A stretch of 64,000 nt of DNA from Amycolatopsis sp. DSM 110486 (GTDB lineage: Bacteria; Actinomycetota; Actinomycetes; Mycobacteriales; Pseudonocardiaceae). The stretch spans positions 8,487,001-8,551,000 of the forward strand of contig NZ_CP080519.1 in NCBI RefSeq assembly GCF_019468465.1. The letters are read 5' to 3'. Under the pieces are notes generated by a model. It saw only the letters and a list, made by a program, of their open reading frames with translations. It ran no database searches and had not been told where the DNA came from. Within the stretch, counting starts at the first letter, position 1, and every line of letters starts with the position of its first letter. The position numbers were made by a program, and so were the translations under genes. Positions 45,257 through 54,462 of the stretch are shown one piece after another.

Positions 45257-45646
45257 GACCACCCCCGCGCGGGGACGACTTTCAGCAGCAACTCCAGGTT
45301 GGACATGGCCACGGACCACCCCCGCTCGCGCGGGGACGACACCGGCACCAACTTCGGCGCCAACCTCGACGCCGGACCACCCCCGCTCGCGCGGGGACGA
45401 CAAGCACCACCCGATCTCGGTCATCTGCGACGGCGGACCACCCCCGCTCGCGCGGGGACGACGACACCTGAGACACGCTCCAGTTGTCGAACCCGGGACC
45501 ACCCCCGCTCGCGCGGGGACGACCCCGGCCGTACGAAGAACATCACCCGCGCCGAGGGACCACCCCCGCTCGCGCGGGGACGACCGACTTCGTCTGCTGG
45601 GACAGCGAGCGTTCGAACGGACCACCCCCGCTCGCGCGGGGACGAC
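45256..45646 (-). CRISPR. Type I-E-like CRISPR array, 7 repeats and 6 spacers
   Basis: Repeats of 28 bases (plus-strand form begins GGACCACCCCCG and ends GCGGGGACGAC) start at 45313, 45374, 45435, 45496, 45557 and 45619; a seventh at 45256-45279 lacks the CTCG in the middle. The spacers are 33 bases, except the last with 34. The reverse complement (GTCGTCCCCGCG...GGGGGTGGTCC) is the usual type I-E repeat of actinobacteria, so the array is read on the minus strand. The degenerate repeat is then the leader-distal end, as expected. No cas gene is in the window. Confidence 0.95.
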
Positions 45647-45725
45647 ACTTCTTGACCTGCAAGTTTATCGGCCCGGTGCCCGGTTTTGCTTTACTTTGCT
45701 TCGGACCCTCTGCAGCATAGGGTCT
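45647..45725 (-). promoter_or_regulatory. Probable CRISPR leader
   Basis: The sequence right of the last intact repeat is AT-rich compared with its surroundings (GTTTTGCTTTACTTTGCTTC). It lies on the side predicted for the leader from repeat orientation and from the decayed repeat at the opposite end. Confidence 0.6.
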
Positions 45726-45836
45726 ATCCCGTGATCGGTGTTTCCGGCGGGTCGGTCAGCGGGCAGGGCACCACCGCACTCGTTGCCGAATCGCGATGGA
45801 AGCCACGCGGCGGGGCTGGTTGTGACGGCTCCGGGC

Positions 45837-46112
45837 TCAGTGGCCGTGGTGGTGAGGGTGGTGGTGCTCGCGCCAGGCGCCGCTGCCGGCGCTCGCTGCT
45901 GATTTGGCCTGGGACCATTTCAGCTTCGCCAGCTCGGCCGGCGTGAGCTCGACGCGGCGAGCCCAGTGCCGCCCCGAAACGACGACGGCGGTCCCGAACG
46001 CCGCCAGTCCCGCCATCCCCAGCACGGCACTCGCTCCGATGAGCGACACCGCGGCGATCAGCAGCCCCCGGTGCACGTCCTCACGCGCGGGGTCGGTTTG
46101 GTGGTTGTTCAT
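45837..46112 (-). CDS. Small membrane protein with a His-rich tail
   Basis: A 91-residue protein. Residues 17-46 form two adjacent hydrophobic segments (GLLIAAVSLIGASAVLGMAG, LAAFGTAVVV), residues 47-75 are charged (RRVELTPAELAKLKWSQAKS), and the end is REHHHPHHHGH. The His cluster could bind metal ions. GGGAGG lies about 7 bases upstream of the ATG. No family is known to me. Confidence 0.7.
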   Translation of the reverse strand: MNNHQTDPAREDVHRGLLIAAVSLIGASAVLGMAGLAAFGTAVVVSGRHWARRVELTPAELAKLKWSQAKSAASAGSGAWREHHHPHHHGH

Positions 46113-46565
46113 GGGTGGCCTCCCTCCTGTCCGGGCACACGCTCGCGGCCTGGCCGCTCGCGCACATCGCCCGGCGAAGGTGAAGCGCGTGGTCGTCGCA
46201 GCGAATTACTCAGCCGGGTTGCCTTGCGTTTACAGCACGCAGTCTTTTGCCGACGACCACAAACTGATCGCTCCGCCGACGGTGCCTGTACCCGGCGCGA
46301 TCGCGGACCCGGACACGCGGATCGAAATCAAACAGGAGAGCACCGGTCCGGTCGTCACGTACCGGCGCTGGTTCCGCCGTGAAGCCGTGCGCACCCTGAT
46401 ACCTGGCGACGTTCGAACCCTGCTTGCCCGGGTCTACGAGAGGGCCTGCCGATCGACCAGTACGAGATCGCAGCTCTGCACACTCTTCCGAATCGGGGTG
46501 CCGCATGAGCGGGTGGGCGAACTCCTCACCAGCCGGACTGAGGGTTCCCGGCACGGACGAGAGAT
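46113..46565. other. Gene-poor stretch
   Basis: About 450 bases. Both strands are open but neither translation is recognisable. Confidence 0.35.
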
Positions 46566-47003
46566 CTATTCCTGCCGTCCGAGTCCGCAGGGCTGAGTGG
46601 CGCCGGCGTCGGACACGTGGAACATTCGCCCGTTGATGACTTCTATCGGGATCCGCACGAAGTGTGAACGTTCTCCACCGGGCCATGGCCGGTGGCGGGG
46701 CTCGGCCAGCGCCACCAGTTCGTCGATTTCGGTGATCGGATTCGCCTTGCCAAGCACGACAACACTCCATCCGGTGCGGGTGGCGAGGTCGATGCTGTCG
46801 ACCTCGAACGCGACCACTTCGTCGCGGAGCTTGGCAACCGACCCGGTGCGGCTGCTCCGGACGATGATGTTTCCCTCGTGCACGGAGAAGTTGACCGGCC
46901 GGATGGCAGGCAACGCGTTCTCGGTAAACACCAGCCTGCCCACAGGCTGGGTCGACAGCAGGTCGATGCATTCCCGCGTGGTCAAAGGGCGCAACTCGGT
47001 CAT
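46566..47003 (-). CDS. Pyridoxamine 5'-phosphate oxidase-like flavin/F420 protein
   Basis: A 145-residue split-barrel protein: LTTRECIDLLSTQPVGRLVF, ALPAIRPVNFSVHEGNIIVR, VAFEVDSIDLATRTGWSVVV, LGKANPIT. This is the pattern of small PNPOx-like proteins that bind FMN or F420; enzymatic activity cannot be told. The ATG at 47003 is chosen because family members start just before the LTxxEC segment; the frame is open further upstream without homology. Confidence 0.88.
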   Translation of the reverse strand: MTELRPLTTRECIDLLSTQPVGRLVFTENALPAIRPVNFSVHEGNIIVRSSRTGSVAKLRDEVVAFEVDSIDLATRTGWSVVVLGKANPITEIDELVALAEPRHRPWPGGERSHFVRIPIEVINGRMFHVSDAGATQPCGLGRQE

Positions 47004-47109
47004 CGTTGATCCCGGTAGTCGGCGGAAAAGTGAGTTCACCGTCGAGTGTGCGCGGCTGCAGGCAGCGGGGTCAGGGCAAGAAGTCCCTGACTCTCGGGAC
47101 AGTCGGCCA

Positions 47110-47370
47110 GCATCGGGCCCGCTGCTGCGGTATCCAGCCGTGCACCTCGCTCGTGGCACCGGCGTGTACGTCGGCCGCGGCCCGATCCGACCCCGCAACG
47201 CCAAGTTCCTCGTGTTCAAGCCGAAGAACATGGGCCCCGTCCGCGCCGGCGGCTGCGGCTCCCGCGGCGGCTACGTGTTCGCGAAGCAGGTCAAAGGCGT
47301 GCCCCCGAACCCGTTCCTGCTCCGCGCCCTCGAAGCGAACTCACCCTGGCCCGTCCGCCGCCTCATGTGA
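47110..47370 (+). pseudogene. C-terminal fragment of a phage minor structural protein
   Basis: The frame ends IRPRNAKFLVFKPKNMGPVR, then GGYVFAKQVKGVPPNPFLLR with ALEANSPWPVRRLM. The FLVFKP...VFAKxVKGVPPNPFLxRAL pattern is the C-terminus of actinophage head-tail connector/tail-component proteins of the HK97-gp10 type. No start is visible and the upstream sequence is antisense to the PNPOx gene. Confidence 0.6.
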
Positions 47371-47452
47371 GAGCGGGTTGCAGCGGTGACCTGCAAATTC
47401 GGGGCTGGTGGGCGGGGTTGTGGCTGCGCCCCGGCGGGGCGACGCTGGAGGC

Positions 47453-47539
47453 ATGAGCGCACGTCGCCGGCGGTGCCTCGCCTGCGGGGCTCCGGTGCCG
47501 CGGGGCGCTTCCCCGCGGAGGCGCCACTGCCTCTGCTGA
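47453..47539 (+). CDS. 28-residue putative zinc-ribbon peptide
   Basis: Encodes MSARRRRCLACGAPVPRGAS-PRRRHCLC with a CxxCG knuckle and a terminal CxC. Similar tiny zinc-ribbon proteins occur beside actinophage structural genes, and a phage structural remnant lies just upstream. GGAGG is too close to the ATG (1 base) to be convincing. Confidence 0.3.
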   Translation: MSARRRRCLACGAPVPRGASPRRRHCLC

Positions 47540-47569
47540 CCGTCACCATCGAGCAGCACAGGAGTTGGG

Positions 47570-48490
47570 ATGTCTGAGGACCGCTTCATCGACGACGCCG
47601 TCAAACGCAGCGCCGAAACAGCCGAAGATCGCGACAAGCTCACCGGCATGGTCGCCCAAGCTGCGGCCGGCACGCCGACGGCCACAACAGAACAAGACGG
47701 ACCGAGCGACGCTTCGATCCTGAACTTTGCGCTCAACCTGGAGTACCTAGAGGCCGAATTCTACGTTCGTGGCGCAACTGGTCAGGGACTGCCGGATGAC
47801 ATGGTGGGCGGGACGGGGAAGCCCGGTCAGGTCTCCGGTGGACGTCAGGTCGAGTTCCGTAGTGCTGTGGTCAAGAACATCGCCCGCGAGATCGCCATGG
47901 ACGAACGAGCCCACGTCGCGTTCCTCCGCAACGCACTCGGCGACGCGGCCGTCGCGCGCCCGCAGATCTCCCTTGACCACAGCTTTACCGCAGCCGCGAC
48001 TGCGGCCGGATTGATCAAGCCCGGCGAGATCTTCGACGCCTATGCCGGCGACCGCAACTTCCTCTTCGCCGCCTTCCTCTTCGAAGACGTCGGAGTCACA
48101 GCCTTCAAAGGCGCGGCACCGTTCATCTCCAACAAGACTTACCTGGATGCAGCAGCAGGCCTGCTGGCGACCGAGGCCTACCACGCCGGGATCGTGCGGG
48201 CCACGCTCTTCGCTGAAGGGCTCGCGGATGACTCGGTGTTCGATGTCCTGCACAAGATCTCCGCGGTTCGCAACGCGGTCAGCGGCCCCGCCGATGACGA
48301 TCAGGATCTCGGCACCAAGGACGAGGCCAACCTGGTTCCCACCGATGAGTACGGTCGCGCATTCGGCAGGAGCGCCGCGGAGATCCTCAACATCGTTTAC
48401 CTTGACCCGCAAGGGGTCTCCTCCGGCGGCTTCTACCCGGATGGACTCAATGGAGACATCGTTCAAGGCGCGGCACCGACCGCCAGCTAG
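47570..48490 (+). CDS. Ferritin-like domain protein (desiccation-related type)
   Basis: A 306-residue ferritin-like protein. The first helix reads ASILNFALNLEYLEAEFYVR and a later one REIAMDERAHVAFLRNALGD, with the two E-x-x-H-type metal-ligand patterns (LEYLEAEF, DERAHVAF) of Ferritin_2 proteins; the second helix pair is FEDVGVTAFKGAAPF and LATEAYHAGIVRATLF. Members are associated with desiccation and stress in bacteria and plants. Unlike many relatives it has no signal peptide. AGGAG lies 7 bases before the ATG. Confidence 0.88.
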   Translation: MSEDRFIDDAVKRSAETAEDRDKLTGMVAQAAAGTPTATTEQDGPSDASILNFALNLEYLEAEFYVRGATGQGLPDDMVGGTGKPGQVSGGRQVEFRSAVVKNIAREIAMDERAHVAFLRNALGDAAVARPQISLDHSFTAAATAAGLIKPGEIFDAYAGDRNFLFAAFLFEDVGVTAFKGAAPFISNKTYLDAAAGLLATEAYHAGIVRATLFAEGLADDSVFDVLHKISAVRNAVSGPADDDQDLGTKDEANLVPTDEYGRAFGRSAAEILNIVYLDPQGVSSGGFYPDGLNGDIVQGAAPTAS

Positions 48491-48789
48491 TTTCCGCCTC
48501 CGCCATTCATCGCAAGTGCAGGCCCATCGCCGTCCTCGGACGGCAGCATCGACTCGACGTCCTCCACAGCCAGTTGGAAGAACTGCACCAGTTCATCTCG
48601 GCCGACCTCGGCCGGCCAGGACTCCAGCTCACCGATCTCGCTCGCGGAGAAGAACTGCGTCGCCACCAGACACCGCCAACCCGTGCACCAACTCGACGAT
48701 CGAGATCATCTCGGGCGGCACTCGACATCAGCTCTCGGGGTGTCGTCAGCGCTGGTCAGTGGCTATTCCGTTGGATATTCCGCGAGATG

Positions 48790-49398
48790 TCCGGGAACCC
48801 CGAGTACGACCGGGAGATGATCGTCGAGGGCACGATGGACGGTCTGGCCGCCGCCCGGGCCCGCGGCCGCGTCGGTGGCCGGCCCCCGGCGCTGACGCAG
48901 CGGCAGCTGGATCAGGCGCAGCGGATGTATGACGCGGGGGAGCACACCGTCGCCGAGATCGCCGAGATCTTCCGCGTCGGGCGCACCACCCTCTACCGGC
49001 AGTTGCACGCCTACAAGGACGGCGGCGACTGCGCGTTGGTCGTCTACCGCAATACCCGTACCCGCAAGATCGACGCTGACACCAGCCGCCGCTATGGCGA
49101 GACCGGCGCCGGCGAGAAGGTGCAGCTGGAGGACCGTAAGTGGTTCCCGATCGCCCCGGCCCGCTGGCCGCGGCTGCAGGCGGTCGTCTACGTCGTCGAC
49201 GGCGTCGTCGCCCGCATCCGCGGCGTCGAGGCGGACCTGTCGAAGTGGGACACCGACGACCGCGGCTACGCCGACGTGCCGGTCACCAAGCCGCTCACCG
49301 AGCTGCAGATCGCCAAGCGTCTCCCGACACTGGGCATCGCGCTCGGCGACCACCGCCCCCACCTCCGCGGCAAGATCCGCGAATACGTGCCTCTGTAG
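48790..49398 (+). pseudogene. C-terminal half of a serine recombinase with an extra C-terminal domain
   Basis: The frame begins inside the catalytic domain at YDREMIVEGTMDGLAAARAR, followed by GGRPPALTQRQLDQAQRMYD and a resolvase helix-turn-helix (HTVAEIAEIFRVGRTTLYRQ). It then continues 120 residues beyond a normal resolvase: CALVVYRNTRTRKIDADTSR, GEKVQLEDRKWFPIAPARWP, then YVVDGVVARIRGVEADLSKW. The extra domain is not one I recognise. The N-terminal catalytic part is missing here; a matching N-terminal fragment lies at 45100-45256. Confidence 0.75.
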
Positions 49399-49457
49399 CC
49401 ACGTCGGGCTCCCACACGGGCTGGCCGGGCACTCCGAGCAGCCCTCGCAACGCTGGG

Positions 49458-50090
49458 CTAACGGTTCGTGACCTCGTTGATCGCGGTCCCCGGCGGCAGA
49501 CTCAGCGCGCCACGTCGCAGCTGGCCACAGATCGACCAGTAGACCTCCAGGTCGCTGACCTCAAGGTTCTCGATCATGTCCTGGCCGCCGAGGAACATCG
49601 GGACTCGGTAGCCCACGCACTGGTCGCGGCGCAGCGGCACAGAGTCGCTGGTGACGGCTGACCACGAGTCGAAGAATCCTGTCGCTAATGCGGCGTCTGC
49701 GTACTCGACAAGTTCTTCGTCGTGGAATGCCGCGAACGGCAGCGGGATCTCCAGAGCCTCGCCCGTTCCCGGCTCGAGTAGGAGGACCTGCGGCTGCCCA
49801 TCCACGGTGCGGCCGGAGTCGACGGCGAACTGCCGCCCGAGCCAGTCGTAGCCGAACGGGCAGACGCGAGTCGCATACTCGGAGAACGCCTCCGCGATCA
49901 GCGTCAACGCCTGCGTGCCAGACGTGTGGTCGTGGACCCGGTACAGTCCGCCTCCGAAGGTCGCTCCGGCGAACTCCGAAGCGAAGTCGAGGTAGCCCTC
50001 GACGCCGACGAGCCGTTCGTGCTGCCACGTCGAGCCAGCCGGAACCGCGTCCCGGAGCGGGGCGTACTCGGCGCGGAAACGTTGGAACAT
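49458..50090 (-). CDS. Tdi1-type (DUF1851) immunity protein
   Basis: A 210-residue protein resembling the Tdi1 immunity family: FGGGLYRVHDHTSGTQALTL, FGYDWLGRQFAVDSGRTVDG, ALEIPLPFAAFHDEELVEYA and the diagnostic end CVGYRVPMFLGGQDMIENLE with VSDLEVYWSICGQL. Tdi1 protects against a deoxyribonuclease effector in Agrobacterium; actinobacterial members are orphan or toxin-linked. The ATG at 50090 has GAGGAC upstream and marks the start of homology; an earlier start at 50159 is in frame. No cognate toxin is visible. Confidence 0.8.
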   Translation of the reverse strand: MFQRFRAEYAPLRDAVPAGSTWQHERLVGVEGYLDFASEFAGATFGGGLYRVHDHTSGTQALTLIAEAFSEYATRVCPFGYDWLGRQFAVDSGRTVDGQPQVLLLEPGTGEALEIPLPFAAFHDEELVEYADAALATGFFDSWSAVTSDSVPLRRDQCVGYRVPMFLGGQDMIENLEVSDLEVYWSICGQLRRGALSLPPGTAINEVTNR

Positions 50091-50729
50091 CCGAAGTCCT
50101 CTCACCAGATCATCACTGATATCACGAATGTGCCTGGCTTGAGGCCTCGGAGCTGCCACATGATCTGCGACCCGAGACTCCGGTTTACCGAACTCAAAGC
50201 CCTCTCACCAACATGACCCGCGAGGCACTGCGGACCTGGGAGACCATGCAGGAGACGGCCGGGGCGTCAGCGGACACGCGCAAGGCCCGCCTCAGCGCGG
50301 TCGCCGCGTGGTCGCCGCGTGGTGCCGGGGCGCGCCTCGGAGTGGGGATCGCTGGTGGACGCCGTCCGTAGCCGAGCCGCATGGACCAGACCATGCAAAA
50401 CCCCCGATAACGCGACATTGGCGCGGACACGGCAGGCATTACAGATCGGACCTGCGGAAACGCTGATCAGCCGCCTGTGTCTCGCGGACGATCGTTTTAG
50501 AGACTCATATGCACAGGCGCGGTGAGGCGACTGCTTCCGAAGCGAGATGTTCAACTGCTTCGATCGGTCGGGTCGCGAGTAGGTGTCGGAGGCAGCCCTC
50601 AGTGACTGGTGAAGCCTTGCGTGCCGCGGGGCCGGCGCAGTCTGACTGCCCTCGGCCCGGTTCGCGCCAGGTGACGCGGCGAGCCGATCCAGGTAGGAGG
50701 CGAGGGTTCCCGGACGCACCGGTGGCACG
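50091..50729. other. Gene-free stretch
   Basis: About 640 bases between the immunity gene and the GH31 fragment; nothing recognisable on either strand. Confidence 0.4.
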
Positions 50730-51368
50730 GTGATCGGCAGCCGCCGCAGCGTGGCCGGTGCCCAATTCGCGCGGCTCCACTACGGGCCGGACGTGCTGGT
50801 GGCTCCCGCGACGAGCCCGGGTACCACCGCCACCACGAGCGTGTGGTTCCCGCCCGGCAGCGACTGGACGGACTACTTCACGGGCAAGACCTATCGGGGC
50901 GGGACCACGGCGCAGATCACCACGGGCTGGGACACCATGCCGGTGTTCCTGCGCTCGGGCGGCATCATGGTCACCCGCAGCGGCGACGTCACCGGCGATG
51001 AGGGCCACCCGCTCACGGCCGCGACGGTCACCGTGGCCGGCGGCCACCGGGGCGCGTTCACCCTCTACGAGGACGACGGGCAGTCGGCCTCGGCGAAGGG
51101 CGCCACCACCGGCATGACCTACACCGAGGACGCCCACTCGGCGACACTCGCAATCGACGCCCCACACGGGTCGTACCGCGGGCGGCCGACGCAGCGCACC
51201 TGGACCGTGCGGTTCACCGACGCCAAGGCACCGTCGGCGATGCTCATCAACGGTCACCGCAGCCCGGAGAACACGTGGACCTGGGACCCGGCGACGAAGA
51301 CCGTGATCGTGCGGACGCCGGCGCAGCCGGTCACGCGGCCGCTCACCGTGCGGTTGCTGAACTCGTAA
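50730..51368 (+). pseudogene. C-terminal part of a GH31 glycosidase
   Basis: About 205 residues: LHYGPDVLVAPATSPGTTAT, then TSVWFPPGSDWTDYFTGKTY, GWDTMPVFLRSGGIMVTRSG and a DUF5110-like end (FTLYEDDGQSASAKGATTGM). The catalytic TIM barrel with its WxDMNE motif is missing. A full enzyme would have 700-1,000 residues, so only the distal beta domains remain. Confidence 0.75.
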
Positions 51369-51397
51369 CCGCGTCCGCCCTTCGCCCGGCAGGAGCG

Positions 51398-52855
51398 TCA
51401 CCTTTTCGGATCGATGTCGTGAGGGTTGGTCCACCGCGCGAGCAGGACGGTGGCGTCGTCCTGCAAAGAGCCGTCGTGGTGGGCGAGCACGGCCTGGATC
51501 AGCCGCCGCACGGTCTCCGGTGGCGGGTACCCGGTTGACGCCTCGCGGCGCAGGAAGTCGGCCAGTCGCGCCTCTCCGAAGAACTCGCCTTCGCTGTTGC
51601 GGGCCTCGGTGATGCCGTCGGTGTAGAGGACCAGCCAGTCGTCGGGCTGCAGTCGTTCCTCACCGACCACCAGCTCGCCGGAGCCCAGCCCCAGCGCGGC
51701 CCGCCTCCCGTCGGTCAGCTGTTTCACGACTTTGCCGCCGCGCATCAGCAGGGGCTCAGGGTGGCCGGCGTTGATGTATCGCATCCGCCCGGTCGCGAGG
51801 TCGATCTCGGCGAGCACGGCCGTGGCGAAGGAGGCGTTGCCGAACGCCGCGCCGATCGTCTCGTCGATCTGCCGGGCCTGTTCGAAGAGCCCGTAGCCGG
51901 CGCGGCGGGCGCTGCGGTGGGTGGCCAGTGCGGTGGCGGCGATGTGGCCGCTGCGCAGGTCGTGCCCGACGGCGTCGACGATGAACAGCACGGCGGTGGT
52001 GTCCGAGAGCGAGTAGTCGAAGGCGTCCCCGGCGACGGCGTGCCGTGGTTCGAGCACGCCGGTGACGACGAAACCGTCGACACCGGCGGTCAGGGGCGGG
52101 AGCAGGGACCAGATCAGCTCGCCGGGGATCGTGCGGTCCCTGCGGCGACGCACGGCGTCGAGGCCGTCGCCGTACTGCGTCATCAGCACGACGAGGTGCC
52201 CGACGAGCAGGGCGGTCCACCGGCATTGAGCACGCAGGCCAGGGTCCTCGAGCGTGTCGTCGTCGGCCACGTCGGCTCGCAGGACGCCGATCCGCTCGGC
52301 GCCGTCGACGAGCGGCACCCACAGGCACGGCCGGCCGGCCGAATCCGCGGGCAGCATCTCGAGGCTGCGGAAGGCTCGCCCGGCCAGCGTGCTGTCGATC
52401 GGCAACGGTGGCCCGGGATCCGCGGCGGCGGATACCGGGTGCAGGAACTGCTGGGCGTAGTCGGCGAGGTAGGCGCTGAGTCCGATCCCGATCAGCCTGC
52501 CCGCGGCCTCGATGAGGCGGGGGAGCCGTTCGGGCGGCGCCAGCTCCGCGCCTTCGAGCAGGTGCACGAGGGCGGCCAGCGAGTCGTCGTGCGGCCTGCG
52601 GGGGCGGAGCGCGCGGCTGTAGGGGGCGCGGCGGGTCCAGGCGATCTCGTCGAGGCACTCGTTGACCGCGTGGGCCAGCAGGTCGCATTGGTGTCGTGGC
52701 AGTCCGACGAGACCGTCGAGGTACGCCTCGACCTCCACCAGGTCGCGGCTGCCGCCGAGAGCGAAGTACCGCGTCCAGAGCTGTTCCGGCGTCAGGTCGG
52801 CGTGCCGGCGGGCGAGGACGATCTCGCGACGCTGCGCGCCGTCGGCCACGCTCAT
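51398..52855 (-). CDS. PP2C/SpoIIE-type serine phosphatase
   Basis: A 485-residue phosphatase. Residues 1-230 are an RsbU-like helical and GAF-like sensor region. Residues 270-475 form the SpoIIE catalytic domain: HAVAGDAFDYSLSDTTAVLF, IVDAVGHDLRSGHIAATALA, RMRYINAGHPEPLLMRGGKV, DWLVLYTDGITEARNSEGEF and DGSLQDDATVLLARW, with the acidic metal ligands D in AGDAFDY, VDAVGHD, YTDGI and QDDATV. Such enzymes dephosphorylate anti-anti-sigma factors. Its start overlaps the stop of the GAF-ANTAR gene by 4 bases, so the pair is one operon. Confidence 0.9.
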   Translation of the reverse strand: MSVADGAQRREIVLARRHADLTPEQLWTRYFALGGSRDLVEVEAYLDGLVGLPRHQCDLLAHAVNECLDEIAWTRRAPYSRALRPRRPHDDSLAALVHLLEGAELAPPERLPRLIEAAGRLIGIGLSAYLADYAQQFLHPVSAAADPGPPLPIDSTLAGRAFRSLEMLPADSAGRPCLWVPLVDGAERIGVLRADVADDDTLEDPGLRAQCRWTALLVGHLVVLMTQYGDGLDAVRRRRDRTIPGELIWSLLPPLTAGVDGFVVTGVLEPRHAVAGDAFDYSLSDTTAVLFIVDAVGHDLRSGHIAATALATHRSARRAGYGLFEQARQIDETIGAAFGNASFATAVLAEIDLATGRMRYINAGHPEPLLMRGGKVVKQLTDGRRAALGLGSGELVVGEERLQPDDWLVLYTDGITEARNSEGEFFGEARLADFLRREASTGYPPPETVRRLIQAVLAHHDGSLQDDATVLLARWTNPHDIDPKR

Positions 52856-53574
52856 CGGCGTGGCCGAACGGTTGCGCGCAGCATTGCCTCGGCGTTTTCC
52901 CGCAACGGTTTGCGGGCTCGCGAGGCCTCGTCCGCCAGCACGAGAAACGCCATCTCCTCGGAGACGTGGTCGCGGCCCATCACGACTCCCTTGGCCATGC
53001 TGACGATGTCCCGGGCACGCAGCGCCGATCGCAGCTCGGTGCTGAGTCGTGCGGCGGCTTCGGCAGACCTCACATTCGCCACCAGCACCGCGGCCTGTGA
53101 CGCGAACATCGTGAGCAGCGTCCGGTCCCGCTCGTCGAACGCGTGCGGCCGGTCGGCGTACACCTTCACGGCGCCGAGGCTGCGGCAGCCCGTGACCATC
53201 GGAGCGCTCAGCACGGATCGCAGGCCGAGTCGCGCGGCCGACGCCGCCCACTCCGGCCAGCGGTCGTCGTCGTGCAGGTCGCCGACGTCGATCACCGAAC
53301 TCTCCTGCCACGCCGTCAGACACGGCCCGGCCCGGAGCTCGTACTGCAGCCGGTCCGCTCGTTCGACCTCTTCGCCGGTGGCCGCCCAGGTCACCGGCGC
53401 GCCCTGGCCGCCGGCGGCTGTCACCGCCGACCCGAGCGCCGAGGGGAACACCTCCCTCGCGGTCGCGGTGATCAGCTTCAGCAGCGACTGCACCGTTTCG
53501 GCGGTGAGCAGCAGGCCGGACAGTCGGGCGAACACGGCGGCGAGCTCGTCGGCCAAGGGCAGCTCGGGTTCCAT
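52852..53574 (-). CDS. GAF and ANTAR domain RNA-binding regulator
   Basis: A 240-residue two-domain protein. Residues 30-165 form a GAF sensor (ALGSAVTAAGGQGAPVTWAA, AWQESSVIDVGDLHDDDRWP, AVKVYADRPHAFDERDRTLL). Residues 175-235 form an ANTAR domain (LRSALRARDIVSMAKGVVMG, then EEMAFLVLADEASRARKPLR). ANTAR proteins stabilise antiterminator hairpins in nascent RNA. It is the first gene of a pair with a PP2C-type phosphatase, implying one stress or sensory circuit. Confidence 0.9.
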   Translation of the reverse strand: MEPELPLADELAAVFARLSGLLLTAETVQSLLKLITATAREVFPSALGSAVTAAGGQGAPVTWAATGEEVERADRLQYELRAGPCLTAWQESSVIDVGDLHDDDRWPEWAASAARLGLRSVLSAPMVTGCRSLGAVKVYADRPHAFDERDRTLLTMFASQAAVLVANVRSAEAAARLSTELRSALRARDIVSMAKGVVMGRDHVSEEMAFLVLADEASRARKPLRENAEAMLRATVRPRR

Positions 53575-53790
53575 CGAGTCCTTCTTCCCCGCAATGCGGC
53601 GTTGCAGGGGCGGCTACCCGGCTGGGGTCGGGTCCAATCGGCGCGCTGCGGCGACAATCCGAGCCAGGTCATCGCCAGAGGTGGCTCGCCGATCGGCGTG
53701 CTGTGTCGCCTGGCTACCTTCGCGGCCTCCCGGGGCGGACGCCTTTGGCCGTGCGGCGAATCCGGCCGACGGTCCGGGCGACGGCCGGGG

Positions 53791-54453
53791 TCAGGCGAGT
53801 GGGTGTCGTCGAGTGCGTCCAGGAGGTCGCCAGGGGTGTCGTAGATGGCGACGGCGCCGGCTTCCCTCAGCTCGTCGTCCCCGAAGCCGCCGGGGCGCAC
53901 GACGATCGCCGGCATCCCCGCGTTTTCGCCGCCTCGACGTCCCACACCGAGTCGCCCACAATGACGCTGGGCGCGTCGGGCGGCGCGCCCAGCTTTTCAG
54001 CGCCACCTGCAGCAGGTCCGGCGCCGGTTTGGAGGCCTCGACGTCGGCGCTGGCGGTCCAGTCTTCGGCGATGTCGCGGGCGTGCAGCTTGTCCAGGTAG
54101 ACGTCCACGTGGCGCTGCTGACCGGAGCTGGCCAGCACCAGCCGGTGCCCGCGTTTCCTGATCGCCACGAGCAGGCCGTGGGCACCGGGCAGCGGCGCCA
54201 TCTCCTCGAGCAGGGCGTCGGCCTCCTTGCCCTGCTGCTCTCGGAGCTGGTCGCCCACGCGGTGCTCGAGGTCCTCGCCTCCGAGAGCCGTGGGCTGCTT
54301 GTCCCCGCCCATGCCTATCAGCCGGTGCAGCCGCCACACCGGGTAGGTCTCGCCCACCGACCGCAGTGCCCGGTACCAGGCGAGCGCGTGCTGGTAGTTG
54401 GAGTCGACGAGCGTCCCGTCGATGTCGAGGACGGCGATGGTGGAGTCGGTCAC
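53791..54453 (-). pseudogene. HAD-family phosphatase with three one-base deletions
   Basis: A beta-phosphoglucomutase-like hydrolase: TIAVLDIDGTLVDSNYQHAL gives the nucleophilic Asp, HRLVLASSGQQRHVDVYLDK the second motif. The rest is in other frames: EKLGAPPDAPSVIVGDSVWD with VEAAKTRG, then MPAIVVRPGGFGDDELREAG. The shifts fall near 54000 (GAAAAG lacks a G), 53930 (ACGCGGGG lacks a G) and 53800, where a third base would give a normal DDTPLA-stop end. Three single-base losses may be mutation or sequencing error. Confidence 0.75.
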
Positions 54454-54462
54454 GGTCGGCGG

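Noticed and set aside
45003-45734. Several proline/arginine-rich frames across the CRISPR array
   Set aside because: They only translate the repeats (for example the recurring PPLARGR and ARAGTT units) and are not genes.
52856-53323. Upstream extension of the SpoIIE-type phosphatase
   Set aside because: It overlaps the GAF-ANTAR gene in another frame; the ATG at 52855 in the ATGA overlap is the natural start.
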